Source: Zobellia uliginosa
Lineage (GTDB): Bacteria > Bacteroidota > Bacteroidia > Flavobacteriales > Flavobacteriaceae
Length of the DNA: 64,000 nt
Direction of reading: 5' to 3'
Assembly (NCBI RefSeq): GCF_900156625.1
Contig: NZ_FTOB01000007.1
Location: 124,001-188,000 of the forward strand
Position numbers and translations under genes: made by a program. Below are positions 8,446-17,891 of this stretch, piece after piece. Position 1 is the first letter of the stretch, and each line of letters begins with the position of its first letter. Below the pieces are notes generated by a model. It saw only the letters and a list, made by a program, of their open reading frames with translations. It was not told the origin of the DNA and made no database searches.

Positions 8446-10884
8446 ATGAATAGCTTACGCTTTAACCAACATCGGTTTGCCTTTATGAGGCCAACGGCCT
8501 TACTACTTGTTAATCTGCTTATCTATTCTTTGGGGCATGCACAAGAAAATAAGGAAGAAGGGCAACCCGCATTTTCGTTTCCCGAATACAGTGCCAAATA
8601 CACCGACAATCAATTTTTAAAGGATGTAGCACCCGGCGCAAAATTCTATGTTGGTCCGAACGGTAAGGACAATAACCCCGGAACGAAAAACAAGCCCTTT
8701 AGGAGTTTGGAGGCCGCAAGAAATGCGATAAGGAACTTAAAAACCACTAAGGGCTTGCCCGATGGAGGGATTGAGGTAGTCGTATTGAAAGGGACCTATT
8801 TTATTGAAAACGAGTTTCGACTATTAAAAGAAGATTCAGGAAGTCCTGATAAACCCGTGGTCTATAGCGGAGAGGCCCCCGATGAGGTGATTTTCTCTTC
8901 TGGAGCAGAACTCAACGTAAAAAAATTGCATAAGGTAAAAAATGAAAAACTGCTGGCCAGACTCCACCCGAAAGCACGTGGAAAAGTCTTGAGTATAGAC
9001 CTCACGAAGCATCAAGCCGCTAAGGCGTTTAAGGGTGATGGTGAATATGGGCAATTGGCCATGAACGGTAGTATGTTGCAATTGGCACAGTGGCCGAATC
9101 GAGGATATAACCATATAGGGGAAATTTTAGAGGAAGGTCCCACTACACGTTGGCTTAAACCTAATGAGAAACCTATGCCCTACAGTAAGGAAAACCCGAC
9201 CGGTGGGAAATTTAGGTTTAAGGAAAACCTTTCACCTTCTATTGCGGATGAATTTAAAAGAACGGGAGATATGAGGGTCCAAGGCTACTTTCATAATGAT
9301 TGGTACTTTCAGAACGAAGCCGTAGGCAATATAGAGGAGGGTTCCGTTCAGCTGTTGCACCACACCCGATACGGAATTGTCAACAAGATCAAGTCCATAC
9401 CAAGAAGGGTACGCCTTTTTAATGTTTTGGCAGAATTGGACGAACCGGGGGAATGGTATTTCGACAAAAAGGAACAACGCTTGTACGTCTGGCCTATTGC
9501 CGGATTTATGCCAAAAACATCAAGATTGACCGTGATTGGCGACCAAGGGAAAGGCGAGAAAGGCAAAAGCGGAAAATTGGCAATGATCAGCCTTAAGAAC
9601 ACCTCAAACGTAATTTTAAAGAACTTCGTTTTCGAAAATACGGCCGATTTGGCCGTGAGTATAGAAGGAGGGGAACACAACCTCTTGGCCACAAGTACCG
9701 TTCGTAACGGCGCCGGAAAGGGAGTCAACATAATTGGAGGGAAATACAACGGTATTACCGCTTGTAATTTCTATGATCTTTATGCGGCCTTTAGTATCTC
9801 CGGAGGCGATTTTCGATCCTTGGAACACTGCTTCAATTTCGCAACCAATAACATCATAAGGGATTGCCGTTATCGTGGGTATGGGCTCATAGGCTTATCG
9901 GGTGTCGGTATATATTTTGCGCACAACCTTTTGTACAACATGAACGGGGCTATCTCCTACAAAACGGTAGATCTTTTAATGGAATACAATGAATTTTATA
10001 ACATAGGTTATGAAATGGGAGATTTTAACGTAGCCTACTGTGGGGCGCAATGGTATACCATGAACAATGTGCTGCGGTACAATTTTGTACACCACCTCAT
10101 TGAACCTGGGGGACATCCGGTTATGGCCTTTAGAAATGACGATGGTGGCGCAGGTCTGAAAATCTATGGAAATGTATTTTATAGGTCGGGTCGCGGTGGT
10201 GCCGCTTTTCAAGGTCCATTAAATGATTATCAAAATAACATTACCATGGACTGCTCGGTAATGTGGTGGACGAATAAAAGCGCTATATCTCCCGATGAAA
10301 TTCAAGATCGATGGAAGGACCTCTCTAAATTTGGGCGAGACCTTCCCAAGGGAGACAAAGGGGATTATCTCAATATTGTTGAAAGTGTTATTGGAGAAGA
10401 AGGCTGGTTAAAATCGCCGTGGAAGGAAGCTTTCCCCGAAATGAAAGAAATGATAGAAAGCAACCCTTGGGCACAGACGTTTTGTCACGTGAAGGATAAT
10501 TACACCTTTAAAGTCAGTCAAAAATTTCACATACACGGTGGTTCAGGTACAATTGAAGGCCTAGAGAGTAGTGAGGTCGGTCGTTTTACGGACCTTCCGG
10601 TAGAGGGCCATTTTGAATTGCCCACCGATATTGACCTAAGTGTTTTTCGCGACGTGTCTTCCCTCGATTTTAGTTTTAATAAAGATTTTACCCCAAAGCC
10701 CAATTTTAAGCCCATACCTTTTGAGGAAATAGGCTTGGTAAAAGATCGCTTCAGGCCGAGTACGCCCGATAAAAAGAAGTATCGAAGTGAAATTTATAAG
10801 AGGTTCAAGAGCGAAAAAGGTGGGCGTTACAATGCGGAAATCGTCAATGCAAGATACCCCTTGCCCAGTTACCTGAAACCATAG
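8446..10884 (+). CDS. GH141-like right-handed beta-helix protein, secreted
   Basis: 812 residues with a signal peptide (n-region with several basic residues, hydrophobic core, cut after about residue 32 near GHAQ). FYVGPNGKDNNPGT at about residue 66 starts a DUF1565-like segment, followed by EPGEWYFDKKEQRLYVWP near residue 330 and parallel beta-helix turns at about 380-600 rich in short N-x-x-x-N-x-F repeats. This architecture is that of GH141, whose characterised members include alpha-L-fucosidase and xylanase activity. Two more beta-helix proteins lie downstream. Catalytic residues cannot be assigned by eye. It lies 7 bases after the preceding gene. Confidence 0.8.
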   Translation: MNSLRFNQHRFAFMRPTALLLVNLLIYSLGHAQENKEEGQPAFSFPEYSAKYTDNQFLKDVAPGAKFYVGPNGKDNNPGTKNKPFRSLEAARNAIRNLKTTKGLPDGGIEVVVLKGTYFIENEFRLLKEDSGSPDKPVVYSGEAPDEVIFSSGAELNVKKLHKVKNEKLLARLHPKARGKVLSIDLTKHQAAKAFKGDGEYGQLAMNGSMLQLAQWPNRGYNHIGEILEEGPTTRWLKPNEKPMPYSKENPTGGKFRFKENLSPSIADEFKRTGDMRVQGYFHNDWYFQNEAVGNIEEGSVQLLHHTRYGIVNKIKSIPRRVRLFNVLAELDEPGEWYFDKKEQRLYVWPIAGFMPKTSRLTVIGDQGKGEKGKSGKLAMISLKNTSNVILKNFVFENTADLAVSIEGGEHNLLATSTVRNGAGKGVNIIGGKYNGITACNFYDLYAAFSISGGDFRSLEHCFNFATNNIIRDCRYRGYGLIGLSGVGIYFAHNLLYNMNGAISYKTVDLLMEYNEFYNIGYEMGDFNVAYCGAQWYTMNNVLRYNFVHHLIEPGGHPVMAFRNDDGGAGLKIYGNVFYRSGRGGAAFQGPLNDYQNNITMDCSVMWWTNKSAISPDEIQDRWKDLSKFGRDLPKGDKGDYLNIVESVIGEEGWLKSPWKEAFPEMKEMIESNPWAQTFCHVKDNYTFKVSQKFHIHGGSGTIEGLESSEVGRFTDLPVEGHFELPTDIDLSVFRDVSSLDFSFNKDFTPKPNFKPIPFEEIGLVKDRFRPSTPDKKKYRSEIYKRFKSEKGGRYNAEIVNARYPLPSYLKP

Positions 10885-10943
10885 GTTTTCCTCGTTCCAA
10901 GCAAAAAAAATCAGTACAGATTCAAACCAAAAATATCAAAACT

Positions 10944-12431
10944 ATGTTTAAGACCCGTACCCTAGTGCTCATGCTTTCAACGAGCTTTCTTTTGTTCAAT
11001 TGTAAGGAGGAAGAAAAAGTCATTACGAAAAACGTTGAGGTTGATACGGAAGAAACGGCCAGGCCATTGGCGGAACTACAGCTCGATTTTTTAAACACCC
11101 GGTATCAGGCCTATTTTCACTATAATATGTGCACCTTCAAAAACCTGAATTCCGAAGAGCATTTTGGGCGGTCTACGGGTACGGAACCAGCGGGTATGTG
11201 GGCGCCTACGGGCTTAGATGTGGCACAATGGGCCCAAGTGTGTAAAGATGCACGGATGGAAGGCGGATGGTTGACCACTAAACACCACGGGGGCTTCTGT
11301 CTTTGGGATAGTGAATATACCGATTACGATGTGGCTTCCTCTGGCGTTAAGACCGATGTGGTAGGCGAATTTGTAAAAACGTTTCGGGATGCCGGCCTAA
11401 AAGTAGGGTTGTATTATTCTATTTTAGACTATCATCATGGTGTAGAAAACGGGAGTACGACACGCGAGGAAATTGAGTTTCTAAAAAATCAGATTACCGA
11501 ATTGTTGACCAATTATGGACCAATAGATTACATCAATTTCGATGGTTGGTCGTCATGGCCTACCACCCCGAATTTTGATGATGTTCCCTATGGTGAAATC
11601 TACAGATTGGTAAAGTCATTACAACCCAATTGCCTTATCGTCAACCATACGTACGAGTCTAACTTGGCCCATGCCGAAGTGCCGTTTGCAGATGCGGCGG
11701 GCCGTGCCTATCCATATCACCCGGATTATATGCGGCCAACGGCTGCGTCCGATTTGGTTCAAATCGATTGGTGGTGGGATGATAATAACAATATGCGTGT
11801 TACTAAAAGTGTAGCGTATATCTTAGGTCAATTAGACAGTTACAACTCCCATAATTCGGTTTACATTCTGAATATTTCCCCCAACCCTGCAGGACGTATA
11901 GACGATGATGCCATCGTTCGATTAAAAGAGGCCGCAGAGGTATGGAAAAAACCCGAAGACCTAAAAAAACCAGGGGCGAATTGGGGTTTTTCTTATGAGG
12001 TTTCCGAAAACTTGGCCTTTTTAAGGCCTTGCTCCCAATCGAGCACCCATACTTTTATTCGTGATAAGAGAGCCTATCCGAGGGCCGATATCGCGGTTGA
12101 TGGGGTAACCGAAGGCAATGGTGAAATGGAGCAAACTTCATGGACGGAAGTTGAAGACCGCCCTTGGTGGAAGGTAGATCTTCAGGCCCAACATAAAATA
12201 AACGAAATAAAACTGTTTGACCGCACCGATGAGCATACGGACGAACTGAAAAACTTTACGGTTAGCATATGGGATGCCGACGAAAAAGAGGTTTGGAAAT
12301 CCGAAGAGGTGAATGCCGCATCAAAAACGCATACCATCGCCGTTCCCGATATCGTCGGAAGTTTTGTAAAAGTTCAATTAAATGGAAAAGGTAGTCTTGC
12401 TTTGGCAGAGGTTATCGTAAAGGGAAAATAA
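10944..12431 (+). CDS. GH29-like lipoprotein with C-terminal F5/8 type C domain
   Basis: 495 residues; lipobox LFNC near residue 21. The catalytic barrel shows YQAYFHYNM, TTKHHGGFCLWDSEYTDYD and YINFDGWSSWP with predicted nucleophile Asp200, and ends with SVYILNISPNPAGR. From about residue 350 a galactose-binding-like (F5/8 type C) module follows, with AVDGVTEGN, PWWKVDL and LFDRTDEHTDELKNF. The last segment resembles F-type fucolectins (CBM47-like), but the basic residue after R-x-D-x4 is a Glu and the double Cys is absent, so fucose binding is uncertain. It is a tandem paralogue of the next gene, two bases away. Confidence 0.9.
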   Translation: MFKTRTLVLMLSTSFLLFNCKEEEKVITKNVEVDTEETARPLAELQLDFLNTRYQAYFHYNMCTFKNLNSEEHFGRSTGTEPAGMWAPTGLDVAQWAQVCKDARMEGGWLTTKHHGGFCLWDSEYTDYDVASSGVKTDVVGEFVKTFRDAGLKVGLYYSILDYHHGVENGSTTREEIEFLKNQITELLTNYGPIDYINFDGWSSWPTTPNFDDVPYGEIYRLVKSLQPNCLIVNHTYESNLAHAEVPFADAAGRAYPYHPDYMRPTAASDLVQIDWWWDDNNNMRVTKSVAYILGQLDSYNSHNSVYILNISPNPAGRIDDDAIVRLKEAAEVWKKPEDLKKPGANWGFSYEVSENLAFLRPCSQSSTHTFIRDKRAYPRADIAVDGVTEGNGEMEQTSWTEVEDRPWWKVDLQAQHKINEIKLFDRTDEHTDELKNFTVSIWDADEKEVWKSEEVNAASKTHTIAVPDIVGSFVKVQLNGKGSLALAEVIVKGK

Positions 12432-12433
12432 TT

Positions 12434-13876
12434 ATGAAAATAGGAAAACTAGTAGCACTCTTTTTAATTGCGACGCATATTCAAGCGCAAACAACTATAG
12501 ATAAGAAGTCAAAACCCTTGCCCGAGCTTCAGCTTGATTTTGTAAACACCCGTTACCAGGCCTATTTTCATTATAACATGGCCACTTTTAACAATGTCAA
12601 TTCAGAAGAGAAACAAGGTCGGGCCTATGGTAAGGTCGCCCCGACAACTTGGGCGCCTACGGGACTCGATACGGACCAGTGGGCCCAGGTGGTAAAAGAT
12701 GCTAGAATGACCGGAGGCTGGCTTACTACAAAACACCATGGTGGCTTCTGTCTATGGGATAGTGCCTATACCGATTATGACGTGGCTTCTTCGGACGTCA
12801 AGACCGATGTTGTCAGAGCCTTTGTCGATTCGTTTCGCAAGGCGGGCCTGAAAGTAGGACTGTATTATTCGATATTGGACTATCATCATAAAGTAGAAAA
12901 TGGTAGTACATCGCGGGCGGAAATCGAATTCACTAAAAATCAGATCAGGGAATTATTGACCAATTATGGGCCAATAGATTATATCAATTTCGATGGCTGG
13001 TCTACATGGCCTACCAACCCTGATTTTGACGATATGCCCTATGGTGAAATTTATGCCTTGGTCAAATCCCTGCAGCCCAATTGCCTTATCGTAAACCATA
13101 CATATGAGTCCAATCTGGCCCATGCCGAGGTTCCCTTTGCCGATGCAGCGGGAAGGGCTTATCCGTACCATAAAGATTATATGAGACCGACTGCGGCCTC
13201 CGATTTTATTCAGCGAGGCTGGTGGTGGGACAACAACAATGGCTTTGGCGTATCTAAAAGTGTTGACTACCTGCTAAAACAACTGAATAGTTACAACTCT
13301 CATAATTCTGTCTATATACTTAATATTTCGCCTAATCCTGAAGGACGGATCGATGAAGACGTAATAACGCGGTTAAAAGAAACTGCGGCGGTATGGCAGA
13401 AGCCGGCCCCACTTGAGAAACCAGGATCCGATTGGGGTTTTTCTTATGAGGTTTCCGAAAACCTGGCCTTTTTGAAACCTTGCTCCCAATCTACGACCCA
13501 TCCCTATATCAATGATAAAAGAGCCTATCCAAGGGCCGATATTGCCGTTGATGGGGTAACCGAGGGGAACTGGGAAATGGAACAGACATCGGGAACCAAA
13601 CAACAAATGAACCCATGGTGGATGGTGGATCTTCAAGACACGGAAAAAATCAATGAAATCACCATATACAATGCTACCGGCCAGGAAAAAACAGAAATGA
13701 CCGATGTGGTCGTCTCCATTTTGGATAAGGACGAAAAAGTAGTTTGGTCCAAAGGGTTTAAAGAATTTCCCGATCCTTCAAAAACACTAAAGACCAAGGG
13801 CGTGTTTGGACGCTTCGTAAAGATAAGGATGCAAAAAGAAGGTAGCCTTAGAATAGCCGAGGTAATTGTAAAATAA
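12434..13876 (+). CDS. GH29-like secreted enzyme with F5/8 type C domain, tandem paralogue
   Basis: 480 residues, very similar along its whole length to the preceding gene, clearly a tandem duplicate. Here the N-terminus is a cleavable signal peptide ending near HIQAQ rather than a lipobox, so the pair may work at different places (soluble periplasmic against membrane-anchored). Predicted nucleophile Asp187 in YINFDGWSTWP; barrel end SVYILNISPNPEGR. In the C-terminal module the Trp of GNWEME is conserved as in typical F5/8C domains, whereas the upstream copy has Gly there. The fucolectin-like R-x-D is lost. Likely alpha-L-fucosidase. Confidence 0.9.
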   Translation: MKIGKLVALFLIATHIQAQTTIDKKSKPLPELQLDFVNTRYQAYFHYNMATFNNVNSEEKQGRAYGKVAPTTWAPTGLDTDQWAQVVKDARMTGGWLTTKHHGGFCLWDSAYTDYDVASSDVKTDVVRAFVDSFRKAGLKVGLYYSILDYHHKVENGSTSRAEIEFTKNQIRELLTNYGPIDYINFDGWSTWPTNPDFDDMPYGEIYALVKSLQPNCLIVNHTYESNLAHAEVPFADAAGRAYPYHKDYMRPTAASDFIQRGWWWDNNNGFGVSKSVDYLLKQLNSYNSHNSVYILNISPNPEGRIDEDVITRLKETAAVWQKPAPLEKPGSDWGFSYEVSENLAFLKPCSQSTTHPYINDKRAYPRADIAVDGVTEGNWEMEQTSGTKQQMNPWWMVDLQDTEKINEITIYNATGQEKTEMTDVVVSILDKDEKVVWSKGFKEFPDPSKTLKTKGVFGRFVKIRMQKEGSLRIAEVIVK

Positions 13877-13988
13877 TCCTTAGGGCAGGCGGCAAGCGCA
13901 GGTGCCCTTTGTTTAAAAGAAAGGGATAGGGTTTCCTGTCCGTAACAAGATATAACTTAAAAAATAGCTCTAATCGGCCTTTTCAAAT

Positions 13989-16388
13989 ATGGGAGTTCAA
14001 ACTGTACATATTGTTCGTTCGGAAAAATCAACCGGCCGACTGCTAGTTATTGCCTTGTTCCTGCTTACATTTTCTTTGCAATTTTCGGTTTATGCCTTTG
14101 AGGACAAACGACCCGACAAGGTATACTATGTGAGTAAAAAAGGAAATGACAACTGGTCGGGTAAACGGCCTAAGCCGAATTCAAACGGCTCGGAAGGTCC
14201 TTTTTTAACTATTAAAAGGGCCTTGGAGGCTATGAAGGATGGTGGCATCTGTTATATTCGGGAAGGCACGTACCGTGAAACCATAGTTCCAAATTTTATA
14301 GGTGGACCGTCAAAGAAATTGAGACTCGTCGGTTATAAAAATGAAAAGGTTGTTATTAACGGATGTTCAGTAACGGACAAGGGGTGGACCAAAATATCTG
14401 AGCATATTTTTAGTGTCCCCCTAGAAAAAACTTCGGAAGATTTAATCGTGTTCCATAATGAAAATTGGACTCCCGAAGCGCGTTGGCCCAATTACTCGGG
14501 CGACCTCCTTAAACCAAATTTTGCCAAGGTAGACGGTGGTACCGCCCTGTCCTTGCAAAATACCGATTTACCCAAGAACATAGATTTAAAAGGTGCGACG
14601 CTCTATGGTTTCTTTGGAAAGGAATGGGCGTTACAGACCTTTATCGTTTCCGGGTATAAGCCTCATGAACAAAGGATCTCCTTTCCCGAGGCGAAAAGAA
14701 GGCAAAACTATTACGGAGGTGCATCTGGGTGGGACAAAAATTATGCGCCTAGAAAGGGGAATCGATTTTACATTTCCGGTCATTACGATTTGTTGGATAC
14801 CGATGGGGAATGGTATTATGATCCCCAAAAGGAAAAACTCTTTTTTTATTTAGAAGACCGTGAAGCCGCATCTGAATTAAGTCTCGAAATAAAGACGAGA
14901 AACAATGCAATTGATTTGTCGGGGAGTTCTTATGTCGAAATCGCCAATCTTGGCATTTTTGGTGCCGGAATAACTTCTGATGCCCATACGCGGCATTGCC
15001 GCATAAAAAACGTAAAAGGGTTCTATGTTGAACCTGGTATCAATTTATCGGGTGAGCATAACGAAATCAACAGTTGTGAATTTGCATATAGTCCGAAGGC
15101 CTTGGTTAACATTGCGGGAAGTAATAATAAGGTCGTGAACAGCTATATCCACGATGGAAATTATACCGGCACATGGGACCAACTGCTGAATACCTCTGGT
15201 AGCGGCCATTTAATTAGTCACAATACGGTTGCCCGCGCAGGTGGAGGTTGTATAGGACCGGGAGGAAAAAATATGCGTTTTCAATACAACAGTGTTAGTG
15301 ATGCAGGCCTCATTCGCCATGATATCGGCGGTTTTTATGTAGCCAACAACGATGGGGCCGGTACGGTCATTCACCATAATAAAGTGCACAAGGTCTATGG
15401 CATTGGTATTTATTTAGACAATAGTACCAGTAATTATACCATTCACCATAACGTAGTGTGGAATTGTGGTTGGGAGTACATACTTTCTGAAGCCCCGCCG
15501 GGTTTTTTGAGTATTGGGGCCTATGATGGCATACGCCTTAATACTCCGGGAAACTATAACCTTATATTCAATAATACGCTTTATAATAAATACGGACTAG
15601 GGTATTGGGGAAGGAACTTTAAAGAGGATATGTACGGTGATGTAGTGATCAACAATATTTTTACAGGTTCATACCATGTCTCGGAAAACGTAGTTTCCGC
15701 CCATAATCTTTTCAAAGATATTGAAGCGCGATTAGTGGATCCCCAATCTCAAAATTTTGAGCTTAGCGCGACATCCCCGGCTATTGATAAAGGGATAATA
15801 TTGAAATCCATAACGGATAGTTTTGAAGGGCAAGCTCCTGATCTTGGCGCATTCGAATATGGTAAGGAAGCATGGCGTGCAGGGCATAATTTTGATGCTT
15901 CGCCAAAACCTGAATTTGAGGCCTTTAAGACCGATTTTATAAACTTGCTTACCAACGGCACCTTTGAGCAAGGGTTGAACGCTTGGCATAAAACAGGGGA
16001 AGGAGTGCAAATCATTCAAGAGGATTCATGGGGCATTGAAACGGCAAAAACTAGAATGCAATCGCATTCTGTTGCGATCCATAAAAGAAATAATGGCGTT
16101 GAACAAACCATAGAAAACCTTGAGCCCAATACGAATTATACCATGTCGGTCTGGGTCAAGGCTTCCGGCTCTGGTGCTAAAGGTGAATTACGTATTGAAA
16201 GCAAGGATTCCAAAATGTCAGGTCAAACTTCGCTTACCTCCGAATGGGAATTTTTAAGTATTGAATTTAAGACCGATGACAAATCAAAACCCTTTACCGT
16301 TTCATTGCTAAATACAGGCTCTCAGGGCACGGTTTATTTTGATGATGTGGGTTTGGTCAAGAATATAGGAAAGGCGATAAATAATTAA
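13989..16388 (+). CDS. Parallel beta-helix protein with C-terminal carbohydrate-binding-like domain
   Basis: 799 residues; signal peptide with an extended n-region and a hydrophobic core ending near YAFED. VYYVSKKGNDNWSG at about residue 40 is a DUF1565 start; helical coils occupy about 300-560 with repeated S/HHNxV steps typical of polysaccharide lyases and GH141-like hydrolases. From about residue 652 (LLTNGTFEQGLNAW) to the end there is a CBM4/9-like beta-sandwich ending VYFDDVGL. It might be a lyase or a glycosidase; I cannot choose. The ATG is the only good start, 112 bases after the previous gene; that gap contains a short stem (CCCTTT/AAAGGG). Confidence 0.75.
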   Translation: MGVQTVHIVRSEKSTGRLLVIALFLLTFSLQFSVYAFEDKRPDKVYYVSKKGNDNWSGKRPKPNSNGSEGPFLTIKRALEAMKDGGICYIREGTYRETIVPNFIGGPSKKLRLVGYKNEKVVINGCSVTDKGWTKISEHIFSVPLEKTSEDLIVFHNENWTPEARWPNYSGDLLKPNFAKVDGGTALSLQNTDLPKNIDLKGATLYGFFGKEWALQTFIVSGYKPHEQRISFPEAKRRQNYYGGASGWDKNYAPRKGNRFYISGHYDLLDTDGEWYYDPQKEKLFFYLEDREAASELSLEIKTRNNAIDLSGSSYVEIANLGIFGAGITSDAHTRHCRIKNVKGFYVEPGINLSGEHNEINSCEFAYSPKALVNIAGSNNKVVNSYIHDGNYTGTWDQLLNTSGSGHLISHNTVARAGGGCIGPGGKNMRFQYNSVSDAGLIRHDIGGFYVANNDGAGTVIHHNKVHKVYGIGIYLDNSTSNYTIHHNVVWNCGWEYILSEAPPGFLSIGAYDGIRLNTPGNYNLIFNNTLYNKYGLGYWGRNFKEDMYGDVVINNIFTGSYHVSENVVSAHNLFKDIEARLVDPQSQNFELSATSPAIDKGIILKSITDSFEGQAPDLGAFEYGKEAWRAGHNFDASPKPEFEAFKTDFINLLTNGTFEQGLNAWHKTGEGVQIIQEDSWGIETAKTRMQSHSVAIHKRNNGVEQTIENLEPNTNYTMSVWVKASGSGAKGELRIESKDSKMSGQTSLTSEWEFLSIEFKTDDKSKPFTVSLLNTGSQGTVYFDDVGLVKNIGKAINN

Positions 16389-16399
16389 AACACAACACC

Positions 16400-17869
16400 A
16401 TGAATGGAAGATTTTTTTGCTTCATTTTACTAATTGCGGTTTGTTTCGGCTCATGTAAAAATACGGTTTCAAAAGAAACGGTATTACATGAAGAAAAACA
16501 GGGGTCTCAGCGACCTAACATCGTTTTTATTTTTGCCGATGATTTAGGTTTTGCCGATCTAGGTTTTACCGGAAGCGATACCCATTTGACACCCAATTTG
16601 GATAAGTTGGCCAAGGAAAGCGTTTACTTTGACCATGCCTATGCCGCCCATCCGACCTGTGCACCGAGCCGCATGGCTATAATGACAGGAAAATACCCGG
16701 CACGACTGGGAGCCGTAAGCCATGGCAAACTTGGCGGGGTCGCCCATCCCGGGCCCGGTGATAACGGTTTGCCCATGACGGAAACAACCATTGGCGAGGC
16801 CTTGAAGAAAGAGGGGTATACTACCGCACATATCGGAAAATGGCATATTGGAAAAGGTGAAAATAATCCAGGTACACGAGGATTCGATGTAGATATTGCA
16901 TCTAATGAGTTTTGTTGCCCGGGGAGTTATATGTACCCTTTTGAGTCGAACAATGAAAAGCAAAGGGTGGCCTCAAAAATTCCGGATTTGGAAGATAGGA
17001 AACCAGGCGATTTTTTAACCGATGCCCTTGCGGAAGAAGCCGTGAAATTTATTCATTCTACAGATGACAAACCCTTCTTCCTGAACATGTCATTTTATGC
17101 CGTTCATACGCCTATAACCGCCATACCCCAAAAAGTGGAAAAGTATAAAAGGTTGATCGGTCCCGATGCCAGACAGAAGAACCCTACCTATGCCGGTTTG
17201 GTCGAACACTTTGATGACGCTGTAGGTGCTATTCTTGAGGCCTTGGAAAAAAAAGGAATAATCGATGACACCATTATCGTATTTACCAGTGATAATGGAG
17301 GGGAAATCTTAAACGGTATTACGGATAACTTTCCATTGCGGGACGGCAAAGGTTCTTCTTACGAAGGAGGTACCCGAGTGCCCCTTTTGGTCAAATGGCC
17401 CGGCGTTACACAGGCGAATACGGTAAGCCATGAACGGATCATAGGGTTTGATTATTATCCGACCTTTCTCTCTATGGCCGGGGCAAGTCCTGATTTACAT
17501 GATATAGATGGAAGGGACTTTAGCCCCTTGTTGAAAAATCCAAGGGAAAAACTCGAGGAAAGGGACCTTCACTGGCTCAAATACCTTTCGTTGATTCATT
17601 ATAGAATTCCTATAGCCGATAATAAGAGATGTTTTGAGACCGTAGTCAGTGGAGATTGGAAGCTTCACGAGTATTTTCAAATGCCGGATGGTTATAAGCA
17701 ACACTTTGAGTTGTACAATTTGAAGGACGACCCCTCGGAGAAAAACAACCTAGCTAATAAATTTCCAGAAAAAGTACAGGAGTTAAAACTGAAAATGGAA
17801 AGCTGGAAAAAAGATATTGGCGCTCCCGTTTACGATATGGAAAAATTTTATGGGCATATAAAAATATAA
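16400..17869 (+). CDS. S1 family sulfatase lipoprotein (formylglycine type)
   Basis: 489 residues; lipobox near residue 20 (CFGSC). Arylsulfatase fold: NIVFIFADDLGFADLG at about residue 40 gives the paired Asp calcium ligands, and CAPSRMAIMTGK carries Cys87, the residue oxidised to formylglycine (C-x-P-S-R). Other active-site elements are GKWHIGKGENN and VFTSDNGGE. S1 sulfatases hydrolyse sulfate esters from polysaccharides and need the formylglycine-generating enzyme, which is not in this window. Position among fucosidases suggests a sulfated fucan fragment as substrate; subfamily and regiochemistry are unknown. Confidence 0.93.
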   Translation: MNGRFFCFILLIAVCFGSCKNTVSKETVLHEEKQGSQRPNIVFIFADDLGFADLGFTGSDTHLTPNLDKLAKESVYFDHAYAAHPTCAPSRMAIMTGKYPARLGAVSHGKLGGVAHPGPGDNGLPMTETTIGEALKKEGYTTAHIGKWHIGKGENNPGTRGFDVDIASNEFCCPGSYMYPFESNNEKQRVASKIPDLEDRKPGDFLTDALAEEAVKFIHSTDDKPFFLNMSFYAVHTPITAIPQKVEKYKRLIGPDARQKNPTYAGLVEHFDDAVGAILEALEKKGIIDDTIIVFTSDNGGEILNGITDNFPLRDGKGSSYEGGTRVPLLVKWPGVTQANTVSHERIIGFDYYPTFLSMAGASPDLHDIDGRDFSPLLKNPREKLEERDLHWLKYLSLIHYRIPIADNKRCFETVVSGDWKLHEYFQMPDGYKQHFELYNLKDDPSEKNNLANKFPEKVQELKLKMESWKKDIGAPVYDMEKFYGHIKI

Positions 17870-17891
17870 ACCAAAAAGAACCCTTTAAGAC

